Source: Echria macrotheca (lineage: Eukaryota; Ascomycota; Sordariomycetes; Sordariales; Schizotheciaceae). Taken from it: a stretch of DNA of 64,000 nt. The notes under the pieces are model-generated. The model saw nothing but the letters and a program-made list of their open reading frames with translations. It searched no databases and was not told where the DNA came from. The translations under genes and the position numbers were made by a program. The stretch lies in assembly GCA_030411725.1 (NCBI GenBank), contig MU839848.1, forward strand, positions 186,001-250,000. The letters are read 5' to 3'. Below, one piece after another: positions 54,786-64,000 of the stretch. Every line of letters begins with the position of its first letter. The stretch's first letter is position 1.

Positions 54786-56156
54786 CTAACCCGACAGATA
54801 GGCGTACTCCTTGTTGAAGGCGCGGCCGATGACCATGCGCCTGACCTCGGACGTGCCGGCGCCTATTTCGTACAGCTTGGCATCCCGCAAGATGCGGGAG
54901 GCGGGCATCTCTTCGACGTAGCCCATACCGCCGAGCACTTGGATGCAGTCCAGGGCGCACTCGGTGGCACGCTCGGCGGCGTAGAGGATGGCGCCGGCGC
55001 AGTCCTGGGTGCGGATTATGCCCTGCTCGTCGACGGCCCTGGCGGTGGCGTAGGTGTAGGCGCGCGAGGCCTGCAGCTTGGTGTACATGTCGGCCAGACG
55101 GCCCTGGACGAGCTGGAAGTGGGCGATGGGGGTGTTGAACTGCTTCCGCGTGTGGGCGAACGGCAGGGCAACATCGAGGGCGGCCTGCATCAGGCCCAGC
55201 GGGCCGGCGCTGAGCACCAATCGTTCCAGGTCCAAGCCCTCCATCAGCACGCGCACGCCGCCGCCGACGCGGCCGAGCACGTTCTCTGTTGGCACGAAGA
55301 CGTTCTCAAACACCAGCTCGCCCGTGTTGCTCCCCCGCATGCCCATCTTGTCCAGCTTCCGGGCGCACGAGAAGCCATCCGAGCCGCGCTCGACGATGAA
55401 GGCCGTTATGCCCTTGGAGCCGGCGTCAGGGGACGTCTTGGCGTAGACGACGATGACGTCGGCGTCGGGCCCGTTGGTGATCCACATCTTTGTTCCATTC
55501 AGGACGTAGCCGCCGTCGACGGCGTCGGCGCGGGTGCGCATCGAAACGACATCGCTGCCGGCGCCGGGCTCCGACATGGCGAGGGCGCCGACGCTGGTGC
55601 CGGCAATGAGGCCCGGGAGATATTTTTGCTTCTGGTCTGGCGTGCCGTTGAGTTGCAGCTGGTTGACGCACAGCTGGGAGTGGGCAGCATAGCTCAGCGC
55701 GATGGAGCCGCTGGCCCGCGACAACTCTTCCATAACCACACAATGGGCTTGGTAGCCCAGCGCCAGGCCGCCCACATCCTCGTCGGCCGTGATTCCGAGG
55801 AAGCCGGCCTCGCCCAGCTTCTCCCACATGTGCGGCGGGAAGTTGTTGTTCTTATCAGTGGCGGCCGCGACGTCTTCGGTCAGCTCGCGACGCACAAACT
55901 CCTGGACGCGCTCGCGCAGCTCGGCCAGGTCGGCGGCCGTGGGGGGCTCGAAGCCCTTGGGGTGCTTGGAGGAGGACGAGGCATTGCGTCTTTGCTGGGA
56001 CGCGCACCGTGTGGCTGCGGCCGGGGTGGCCCTTTTGAGCGTTGATGTCGAAATTGTCGCGAGCCTTCGTCTGGAGGAGGGGCCGAGTGTCGACACCTGG
56101 CGGGGAAGCGCGACGGCCGTTCGCAGCAAAGTCCGGGGTATCCTGGGAGTCGACAT
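54786..56156 (-). CDS. ivdA: Isovaleryl-CoA dehydrogenase, mitochondrial
   Basis: Third step of leucine catabolism: FAD-dependent oxidation of isovaleryl-CoA to 3-methylcrotonyl-CoA in the matrix, passing electrons to ETF. Intronless, 456 aa from the ATG at 56156. Residues 1-60 are Arg/Ser-rich without acids, a mitochondrial presequence. The acyl-CoA dehydrogenase fold follows: FPPHMWEKLGEAGFLGI, ALSYAAHSQLCVNQL, AMSEPGAGSDVVSM (FAD/substrate signature), MWITNGPDAD, MGMRGSNTGELVFENVFVP. The catalytic Glu311 sits in GLDLERLVLSAG, the position specific to IVD; most other acyl-CoA dehydrogenases use a later Glu. CIQVLGGMGYVEEMPASRIL and KLYEIGAGTSEVRRMVIGRA close the domain. It is head to head with mccB. 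Confidence 0.97.
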   Translation of the reverse strand: MSTPRIPRTLLRTAVALPRQVSTLGPSSRRRLATISTSTLKRATPAAATRCASQQRRNASSSSKHPKGFEPPTAADLAELRERVQEFVRRELTEDVAAATDKNNNFPPHMWEKLGEAGFLGITADEDVGGLALGYQAHCVVMEELSRASGSIALSYAAHSQLCVNQLQLNGTPDQKQKYLPGLIAGTSVGALAMSEPGAGSDVVSMRTRADAVDGGYVLNGTKMWITNGPDADVIVVYAKTSPDAGSKGITAFIVERGSDGFSCARKLDKMGMRGSNTGELVFENVFVPTENVLGRVGGGVRVLMEGLDLERLVLSAGPLGLMQAALDVALPFAHTRKQFNTPIAHFQLVQGRLADMYTKLQASRAYTYATARAVDEQGIIRTQDCAGAILYAAERATECALDCIQVLGGMGYVEEMPASRILRDAKLYEIGAGTSEVRRMVIGRAFNKEYAYLSG

Positions 56157-56496
56157 TGTGTCTGTAGGGATGGGTGAACGACAGAGAAGCAACTATTTCG
56201 CCTTCTCTTTTCTGCGCCAATGCCACTCAATTGATGAACATTCCAAAGAAACCAAACAGTAATGAGCATAAGGAGAGCACCGCAGTTACATGTGCCGAGC
56301 TTTATTACGTCGCGCCGATGAACCTCGGCTGAGTGCGGCTTCCATCGGGCCGCAGCAACCCTCAGTGCCAGGATTCGGACGTCAGCAGTCTTGATCGCCG
56401 GTTGTGCCTTTCCGGCGAACACCCCGTCCCTCAAATGAAGCCGTCTCCGTCTTTTTCGAGTCGTCGTCGCCATTGACTCGCACTCGAAGAAGAATC
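56157..56496. promoter_or_regulatory. Bidirectional promoter ivdA / mccB
   Basis: Only 340 bp (or 247 bp if mccB begins at the upstream ATG at 56404) separate the two start codons, so both leucine-pathway genes must be driven from here. Specific binding sites were not identified by eye. Confidence 0.75.
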
Positions 56497-58328
56497 ATGG
56501 CTTCCTCTATCTCCCATCGCGCCGTCTCACGCCAATTGGGCCGCCACCTCTCCCGCTGCGCATCCAGACTCTCCCGCCCCCGCCCTCCCTTGGCTCCGCC
56601 TGCCGTCTCCGCGGTTCCGTCTACCTCCCCCGCCGTTGCTGGTCGCCGCACCATCGCGACAGCCACATCGACCTTACCACACCATGCCGCCGCGATATCT
56701 GTCATCAGAAGCAATGTCGACACCCGGTCCGACGAGTTTCGGGACAATGCCCAGCGGATGGGCGAGGCTATAGCCAAGCTACAGGACTTGACGGAGCGTG
56801 TGCAGCAGGGAGGGCCGCCCAAGGCGAGACAGAAGCACCTCGAACGCGGCAAGATGCTGCCCCGTCACCGCATCCGTGAGCTGATCGACCCCGGGACCAC
56901 GTTCCTCGAGCTCTCCCCGCTCGCCGGCCACGAGCTGTACCCCGAGGCCGACGTGCCCGCTGGCGGTATCATTACAGGCGTGGGGCTTGTCGAGGGCGTC
57001 GCCTGTGTCATTGTTGCCAATGACAGCACGGTCAAGGGCGGGACGTACTATCCGATTACAGTGAAAAAACATCTGAGAGCACAGGAGGTGGCAGAGCAGA
57101 ACAGACTACCGTACGTTTCCACGCGCAATGATTACACGAACCAGGCTTACTGATGCCCTCCAGCTGTATCTACTTGGTTGACTCGGGCGGCGCGAACCTG
57201 CCGCACCAGTCGGACGTCTTCCCGGATCGAGACCATTTTGGTCGCATCTTTTACAACCAGGCGCGCATGTCGGCCAAGGGGATCCCGCAGATTTCGGTTG
57301 TCATGGGTCCCTGCACCGCCGGCGGCGCATACGTGCCGGCTATGAGCGACGAGAGCATCATTGTGCAGGAGCAGGGTCACATCTTTCTTGCCGGCCCGCC
57401 GCTGGTCAAGGCCGCTACCGGCGAGGTTGTTAGCCCGGAAGACCTGGGCGGCGGCAAGATGCACTCGTCCGTGTCGGGCGTCACTGACTACCTGGCCGTA
57501 GATGATGCCCACGCCATTGTTCTCGCGCGCCGCTGTGTCAGCAATCTGAACTGGCCCACCGAGTCCCAGGATCCGGCCGCATTCGCGCATGTAGAGGAGC
57601 CGCTCTACCCGCCAGAGGAGCTGCTCGGTGTTGCATCAACAAATCTGCGCAAGCCGCTCCCGATCCACGAGGTGATTGCACGCATTGTTGACGGGTCTCG
57701 GTTCGCCGAGTTCAAGCGCGACTACGGCACGACGCTGGTGACCGGGTGGGCAACCATCTACGGACAGCGGGTCGGTATCGTGGCCAACAACGGCATCCTG
57801 TTCAGCAGCTCCGCTGTCAAGGGAGCACACTTCATCGAGCTATGCGCGCAACGAGGCATCCCGTTGGTGTTTTTGCAGAACATTAGCGGCTTCATGGTCG
57901 GTTCCGATGCCGAGCGTGAGGGTATCGCCAAGAACGGAGCGAAACTGGTTACGGCAGTGGCATGCGCCGATGTGCCCAAGTTCACTGTGGTGGTAGGCGG
58001 CAGCTACGGGGCCGGTAACTATGGCATGTGTGGGCGTGCATACAGTCCGAGGTTCCTGTGGATGTGGCCAAACGCGAGGATCGGCGTCATGGGAGGAGAG
58101 CAGTTAGCTGCCGTCATGGAGACGGTAGGGAAGAGCGTTGACCCAGCGCTGAAGGAGCGGATCGAGAAGGAGAGCGAGGCGACCTATTCGACTGCGAGGC
58201 TGTGGGACGACGGAATAATTCCTCCCGAGCAGACTAGGGGGTATTTGGCGCTGGGGTTGAGGGCGGCCATGGGTGGGAGGAACGAGGTGAAGCCTGGGGA
58301 GACCAAGTTTGGTGTTTTCCGGATGTGA
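56497..58328 (+). CDS. mccB: Methylcrotonoyl-CoA carboxylase beta subunit, mitochondrial
   Basis: Carboxyltransferase subunit that moves CO2 from biotin on the alpha subunit to 3-methylcrotonyl-CoA, the step after isovaleryl-CoA dehydrogenase. Exons 56497-57110 and 57164-58328 give 592 aa. The 53-nt intron has a GTACGT donor, and the junction restores NRLPCIYLVDSGGANLPHQ. Residues 1-60 are an Arg/Ser/Ala-rich presequence. Domain marks: ARQKHLERGKMLPRHRIRELIDPG, STVKGGTYYPITVKKHLRAQ, GPCTAGGAYVPAMSDE, DLGGGKMHSSVSGVTDY, FLQNISGFMVGSDAEREGI, and the GGSYGAGNYGMCGRAYSPRF acyl-CoA pocket. The in-frame ATG at 56404 would add 31 residues and is possible. The biotin-carrying alpha subunit is not in the window. 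Confidence 0.96.
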
Positions 58329-58835
58329 GGTGTATATATGGTTACTGGATAGGTGCAACTAAGAAAGCGGGCGTGGCGTTTGGTTACTGTTCATAAGTGT
58401 TTGTTTACTTCGAGAGAGGTATGCAGATTCAAGAGGGTTGGCTTTGAAAGCACTCGGTGCTCTGGAAAAGTAGCAAGGGAGAAGGTCCCAAGGTTCAGGG
58501 AGGAATTCCGAGGATATTGTGCCAGCAGAATCCGAGAATACCAGTGCGCATAAGCATCATGGGGTCTAGTCTAGACATCCGGATCTGCGAACCCCTCTCG
58601 TCCCCCCTGTTTAATAACCCCACAATGGCGAGGACGACATGACCTTGATGCAGGTCCCCCGTTCGGGGTTGGCCTTATACATATACCGAAGCTACGGATT
58701 ACCCCGCGCCGAGACTCTGAAGCAGTCGTTGAGGTCACTCCTGGGTCCCCTTTTCACTCGAGACACGATTTAATCTTTTCTGGCTCGTACATACAATCTC
58801 ACTTTGAACACCGAAAGGCCATAAAGGCAACAACC
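58329..58835. other. Intergenic, 0.5 kb
   Basis: mccB 3' flank and SDR promoter region; no gene seen. Confidence 0.6.
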
Positions 58836-60221
58836 ATGGCATCCTCAGTGGTGCCCCGGGCATCCAGGCCGCTACGGCAGCTTCTGGTCCGGAATCTCTA
58901 TCGCAGCAGGTCATCACAGCTCCACACCTCAGCCGTCGTACGCAAGTCCCACGGCAAAACACAAGACAAGACCAAGGAAGTAGGCTCCTCAGCTCGCACC
59001 GACGAGTCCATCACGGTGGAATACCCCCCGGAGCGGTCCCTACCGTCGTCCCGTCCCGTCGCCGGTACCGGACGCGCTGGGGACCAGCTCTTTCCGGCTC
59101 TCGCGTCACTCTCGCTCCAGGGCAAGGTGTGCGTGGTCACGGGCGGAGCGAGAGGTTTGGGGCTGGTCATGGGACAGGGAATGGTGGTGAGCGGGAGCGA
59201 CCTGGCCATTGTTGATCTCAACAGTTTGTTTTTTTTTATCTCATTCTCATTCCCCCCTCCTCCCCCAACGGGGCCCTCGACTAATAATGAGAGATTAGAA
59301 GACGAGGCGGCTAAGCAGGCAGACTTGATCATCGAGACATTCAAGAAAGAAAATCCCGGTGCTGAGAGGTTTGTGACAGAGAGAGTGAGAGTGTTATAGT
59401 GGACGACGGGACTTTGCGGGCTGACGTGCGCGTTCCGGAAAAGAATGCCTAGGGTGACGGCTCACTACGCCGATGTCTCGGATCCGGCCTCGGTGGAGAC
59501 GTGCATCGGCGAGATCGTCGCCGCCCACGGCAGGATCGACGGGCTCGTCACCTCGGCCGGGTTTACCGAGAATTTCGAGGCCGTCAAGTACCCCGTCGAC
59601 AGGATGCGCAAGCTGTGGGGGGTTAATGTCGACGGGACGTATCTGTTTGCTACGGCGGTGGCTCGGCATTTGGTGGGTTTTTGTTACCAGAGGTCTTGGT
59701 GGGTGTTTGGACTGATTCCAAGGTTAGATGGATCGCAAGGCCAAGGGGAGTATGGTCTTCATTGGGAGCATGAGCGGGTCCATCGTGAATGTTCCGCAGC
59801 CACAAGCGTAAGTTTCTCTCCCGTCTCTCTAAAAAGACAGCTCCTAATTACATCTACTAGACCATACAACGCGTCAAAGGCGGCAGTCCGACACCTCGCC
59901 GCGTCACTGGCCGTCGAGTGGGCAGAGGCCGGCATTCGAGTCAACTGTATCTCGCCAGGCTACATGCTCACCGCCTTGTACGATTATCCCCTCCTTCCGT
60001 TAGTTTAGTTGTTTTCGGTGACTAACAAATCACACGACAGAACCGAAAAGATCTTGGACGAGAACCCCGACCTGAAGCAGAAGTGGACCTCCCTGATCCC
60101 GCAGGGCCGGATGGGCAATCCGCGGGATCTGATGGGTCCCGTCGTGTTTCTCCTGTCCGACGCCGCCGGCTATGTCACGGGTGCGGATCTGCGAGTCGAC
60201 GGCGGTTATACTGTGACTTGA
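58836..60221 (+). CDS. Short-chain dehydrogenase/reductase with N-terminal extension (sorbose/xylulose reductase-like)
   Basis: Six exons: 58836-59223, 59299-59368, 59444-59672, 59728-59807, 59861-59977, 60041-60221, giving 354 aa. Introns are 53-75 nt. The Rossmann nucleotide motif TGGARGLG (102-109) is followed by VDLNKDEAAKQ, HYADVSDPASVE, the usual NNAG position read as TSAG, IGSMSG (Ser at about 243-245), and the active-site YNASK (Tyr258, Lys262), then NCISPGYM and DLRVDGGYTV. This is a classical SDR, closest in feel to fungal L-xylulose, sorbose or mannitol-type reductases; the substrate is not fixed by sequence. The first 40 residues are Arg/Ser-rich without acidic residues and could be a mitochondrial presequence, unusual for that group. 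Intron 1 (75 nt) is in frame and stop-free. Confidence 0.93.
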
Positions 60222-62041
60222 TATCCGTGTCAACTGGATGGATAGATGTCATTGTTCGAGGTACCTATACGGTAATACCGTATCCCTAGCCTCGCCGCCC
60301 TCTCAGGATCTCCCTGGATCGAGAATACAGGCTCAAATAGAAACCTTGACCAGAACTGCATATGTTTCGTATGAATACCTCCGTATGCATCTCCGCAACA
60401 GCATCCGTGGAAGCTCTAGGTACTTTTCCGTCCGAAACAGACCGCCGGTTTTTTTTTTTTCTCAGGCTGTGTTTTTGACACATACATGACAATCGCGTCC
60501 GGATACTGTACCTCATTCCGCAGTGGTTTGTTTGGCTTGCCTCGGTCTCCGATCCGCTATCCCAAACCACACTCCTTTCATCGCATCCTACCAGCCGGTA
60601 CATTCGAAGCGGTGAGTACAGTATATACAATATTCGCGATGATTGTCGGCGTATTGATTCGTATGAATTTTGTTAGTTTTTTGTGTCGAGCAGTTGGCGT
60701 TTTGACCAATCAGATTTTCAGACTTTTCAAGCAGCAGAGAGCCAATCAACAACTTTCTCAAAACCCCCAACAAGGAAGCAACGACGCACGAGAAGCTCAC
60801 CCTGCTTGTCTCATTTTGTTCCAGTAAACTGAGTGGACCGAGCAAACAGGGTACCGCAAACATTGTTTCGTTTTGTTTCGTTCCCCTATTTCATACCGTA
60901 CCCAGTCAATTTCCACTCTAGAGTATCCGTATCTCGGTCAGGAGGAGTGTCGGTCTCCGTCAAAGCCAGCTCGTCTACTCCCACAGCCAGGAGCTACCCC
61001 TTCTCGCACCGCTCATATCCCCGCACCATCATCATGATGGGGAAACTTGGATTCAATGTTGTTCAGTCCAGCATTCCTTCCTCGGGGCCCTCGACCGGAT
61101 TCTCCGCGCCTGTCATATGAAAACGTGGTGGTCCAAATTGCGAGACTGGTCACGCGACCTGCCATTCTGCCCGCATCAGGGCGCAAAGGACGGAAGAATG
61201 ACCATGGGCCGTCGCTGGGATACGTCAGCGAAGCGCTAGACCCGCCAGCGCGCGAACTCTTGACATCTCTCAGGCCATGATGGGTTCCTACCGGTCCTGG
61301 GATTTGCAGGTCTCGCCGTCGTCGAGTGGGAGGGCGGCGGTTCTTATCTCGGTGTCTTGACTTGGGATGGGATTACGAACGAACCAGCCAATGGCTCTAC
61401 ACTATGTTTCTGGCCACCGGCCTCGACTTCTAACGACACCCGCCGTCTTCGAGCAAGGGTCGTTGGTGAGCTGGCCAGCCTCACCGACGGGTCTTCCCGC
61501 TGCAGCAGGCCACGGCAGGATCCGAATGGGGCCGTGTGAAACAGGGCTGCACTTGAGATGTTCACGGGAGTCTGGTGCTAGAAGCAATGGGGCCTTCTCT
61601 CCGCATATACAAACCCACGGACGGGCAGGTAAGTTACAGGTCACCGATCGAGGTCAGGACGACCGGTGATTCCTTGCGCTTGCCGTTTTCTCCTTCTGTT
61701 CTTTTGTTGTGTTTTGCATCTTGCATTCATGCCCCGCCACCCGCACACTCCCTCTTCCAACTTGCAGTCCACTTCGTTCTTAGAATATCTCTGTACATTC
61801 GTTACCGGGCCGCGAGACGGCCACCTCCGGCCACACACCGCTCCGAGACCCTCCACGCCTTACAGCTCAACCCTGTGCCGGCTTCGACAAAAAGCACCGA
61901 TGGCTTCGCCCCGATAAAACGAAGAGACATTCCTCTCCGAGACGGTCCGATCGATCTAGGTCTGCCCTATGATCAGCAGGCCGTCCTCGGCCCGCAGCGC
62001 GGAGCTGATCTCACTTCCTCGCCCCGAGTGGACGACTGATC
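60222..62041. other. Intergenic, 1.8 kb
   Basis: No gene recognised. The plus-strand frame ending at 62039 stops just before the ATG at 62042 and is more likely leader than protein. Confidence 0.5.
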
Positions 62042-64000
62042 ATGGCCCTGGATTTGGGCATGAAACTGCCAAAGGGCTTTGTCAAGAACACACAGGAAAT
62101 CTACGACGAAATCGCCAGCTATGACGTTGTCCCGCCTGAAAAAATTCTTAGGTATTGGAATGGTATGTCTACCGGCATCTCGTCGGACACCGGAAGTCCG
62201 GCACTAACCGCTGGGTTAGTCTACACGACGACTTCCCGCAGGCTGGTAGATCCCACTGCCTACCGGCTTGAGCATTTCTGGTGGCATGTCTGGGGAAGTG
62301 ACCGACGCTTGCTGAGCGGACGAAAGCTAGCAGCGCTTTTCAAGGAGGTCTCGATCGGGCCGACGTTCGTGCTGCTCAGAAGTCCAGCTGACCGCTATGA
62401 AGGGCCTTCGGTAAAATCTGTCAGTGGAAGCTTGGATATCTGACTAACTCCCACTAGATACCTCGCGCGACGCGGCGAGAGGTTGGGAGTCTCGATTCGG
62501 AACCGGGCCAAAACATCAAGAAACTGCCTCCCTCCTCAGCCCGACCTCCTCTACTGCCTCCGATTCTGAAGAAGCCTAGCGTCCCTTCAATGTCACGGCC
62601 ATGGCCACGAGCAACTATGAGTTTCACCTCGTCGGTCAAGACCTCTACTGGAGATGCAGCCTCAAGGCCAGTCGAAACCTCTGCTGGAGATCCAATGATT
62701 CGTCCGACTCTCAAGAAGGCTAGGGACCGTTCAATGCCGCGGCCACGAAGAACTATGAGTTCTCCTACGGTCAAGACCTTTGCTAGAGATCCAGCAATTC
62801 GTCCGGCGCTCAAGAATGCTAGGGAATCTTCAATGTTGCGGCCACGAAGAACTATGAGTTCTCCTACGGTCAACACCTCTGCTAGAGATCCCACCGCAAT
62901 CACAGTCAAAACCTCGACCAGAGATGCAGCCACAAGGCCGGTCGAAGCCTCTGTTGGAGATCCAGCAATTCGTCCGACGCTTAAGAAGGCTAGGGACCCT
63001 TCAATATCGCGGCCACGAAGAACTATGAGTTCTCCTACGCCTACAAAGACGGTCAAGACCTCTGCTAAAGACCCCATGGTAAAGACAGTTAAGACTACTA
63101 AAGATCCAGCCGCAAAACCGGCCGAGACCTCTGCTGGGGATCCAGTACTTCGTCCGATTCTGAAGAAGGCTAGTAGCTCTTCAATGTCGCGGCCACGAGC
63201 AACTATGAGTTTTGCCTCGCCGGTCAAGACGTCTGCTAAAGACCCCATCGCAGTGACAGTTAAGACCTCAACTAAAGATCCAGCTCCAAGGCCGACTGAG
63301 ACCTCTGCTGGAGATGCAGCACTTCGTCTGATTCGCAAGAAGGCTAATGACCTTTTAACGTCGCAGCTTCGACAAGTAGTTATGGGATTTGCCACGGTTA
63401 AAAAGATGGACGAGAACTCTGCTCAAGGTCCCATCGCAAAGACAGTCAAGACCTCTACTAAAGATGCAGCCCCGAGGCCAGCCGAAACCTCTGCTAGGGA
63501 TCCAGCTGCAAGGCCGATCGAGTCCTCTGCTGTAGATGCAGCACTTCGTCCGACTCCCAAGAAGGCTAGGGACCCGTTAATATCACAGCTACGACAGTTG
63601 ATTATGGGTTTTACCACAGCCAAAAAGCCGGACGAGACCTCTGCTCAAGATCCCATCGCAAAGTCAGTCAAGACCCCTACTAAAGATGCGGCACTTCGTC
63701 CGATTCCCAAGAAGGCTAGGGACCCTTTAATATCAGAGCTACGACAAGTAGTTATGGGGTTTGCCACGGCTAAAAAGATGGACGAGACCTCTGCTCAAAA
63801 TCCCATCTCAAAAACAGTCAAGACCCCGACTAAAGATACAGCCCGGAGGCCGACCAAATCTTCTGCTGGGGATGCAGCACCTCGTCCGACTCCCAAGAAG
63901 GCTGGGGACCCTTTAATTCTGCAACTACGACGAGCAGTCATGGGTTTTGTCACGCCCAAAAAGCCGGCCGAGACCCCAGCCGAGGCCCCGGCCAGAGATC
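62042..64000 (+). CDS. Repeat-rich protein of unknown function, incomplete at window edge
   Basis: Exons 62042-62162, 62220-62410 and 62458 to beyond 64000 give at least 618 residues with no stop reached. Intron 1 (57 nt) has GTATGT and GCACTAACC; intron 2 (47 nt) has GTAAAA and TGACTAACTCCCACTAG. The first 104 residues look like a folded domain: MALDLGMKLPKGFVKNTQEI, VVPPEKILRYWNVY, EHFWWHVWGSDRRLLSGRKL, GPTFVLLRSPADRYEG. From about residue 135 the chain is a run of degenerate repeats around RP-x-x-KKARDP, spaced by SAGDPA-, VKTSTKDAA- and ETSA-type text, very rich in Lys, Thr, Ser, Ala and Pro. I do not know the family. The long minus-strand frame at 62454-63395 is its mirror image. Confidence is high for coding, low for function. 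Confidence 0.75.
62558..63920 (+). repeat. Degenerate repeats inside the incomplete gene
   Basis: A block reading roughly CGTCCGA(C/T)TC-CAAGAAGGCTAGG recurs nine times in the same frame, near 62558, 62700, 62798, 62968, 63148, 63321, 63545, 63695 and 63881, 98-220 bases apart. Copies 1-5 are followed by Ser-Met/Ile-(S)-R-P codons, copies 6-9 by Leu-(I/T)-(S)-(Q/E)-L-R and MGF, so two sub-types can be told apart. The repeat continues to the window edge. Confidence 0.85.

Noticed and set aside
54939..56045. 368-codon plus-strand frame
   Set aside because: Antisense shadow of the GC-rich ivdA gene, which has full family motifs.
62454..63395. 313-codon minus-strand frame with Leu/Val/Gly repeats (and 63423-63623)
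   Set aside because: Mirror of the plus-strand repeat codons; the plus frame joins through two good introns to a domain-like N-terminus and stays open to the edge.

Overview
The window is nuclear DNA of a filamentous ascomycete (Pezizomycotina, most likely Sordariomycetes and perhaps Sordariales; the order is inferred from gene content and style). Genes are spaced singly on both strands. They are split by short introns, mostly 47-130 nt, with GTAAGT, GTATGT or GTACGT donors and CTAAC or CTGAC branch points. Many proteins carry Ser/Pro/Gln-rich disordered stretches, and there are no operons. The only RNA gene recognised is a tRNA-Gly(GCC). I see no CRISPR array, prophage or intact transposon. 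One short element is present twice.

Layout, left to right. 0-5 kb: the N-terminal part of an annexin (minus strand, cut by the window edge) and a small single-pass membrane protein. 5-14.5 kb: GPI2 (GPI-anchor synthesis), an RTA1-family membrane protein, tRNA-Gly, a TGL1-type steryl-ester lipase, and PET191/COA5 (cytochrome oxidase assembly) divergent from the lipase. 15-24.4 kb: a vacuolar PPN2-type polyphosphatase, transaldolase, Tudor-SN (SND1) and Cu/Zn superoxide dismutase. 26.7-37 kb: a ROM2-type Rho GEF (DEP-DH-PH-CNH), the circularly permuted mitochondrial GTPase MTG1, and the PHD protein CTI6 of the Rpd3L histone deacetylase complex. 39-51 kb: two large uncharacterised fungal proteins, a dienelactone-hydrolase-family enzyme and a Nudix hydrolase. 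50.7-54.8 kb is gene-poor. 54.8-60.2 kb: isovaleryl-CoA dehydrogenase and the methylcrotonoyl-CoA carboxylase beta subunit, head to head (two consecutive mitochondrial steps of leucine breakdown), followed by an SDR with a possible organelle presequence. 62-64 kb: a plus-strand gene with degenerate repeats that runs off the right edge.

Most genes are housekeeping genes whose products act separately: plasma membrane and cell-wall signalling (GPI2, ROM2), mitochondria (PET191, MTG1, IVD, MCC beta), vacuole and lipid bodies (PPN2, TGL1), chromatin and RNA (CTI6, SND1), and redox or sugar metabolism (SOD1, transaldolase, SDR). The one clear functional pairing is IVD with MCC beta. The least explained items are the repeat protein at 62-64 kb, the two-copy element at 10.73 and 47.71 kb, and the uncharacterised proteins at 2.3, 39.3 and 42.2 kb. 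All exon structures were worked out by hand from splice signals and family conservation; no alignment or transcript data were available.
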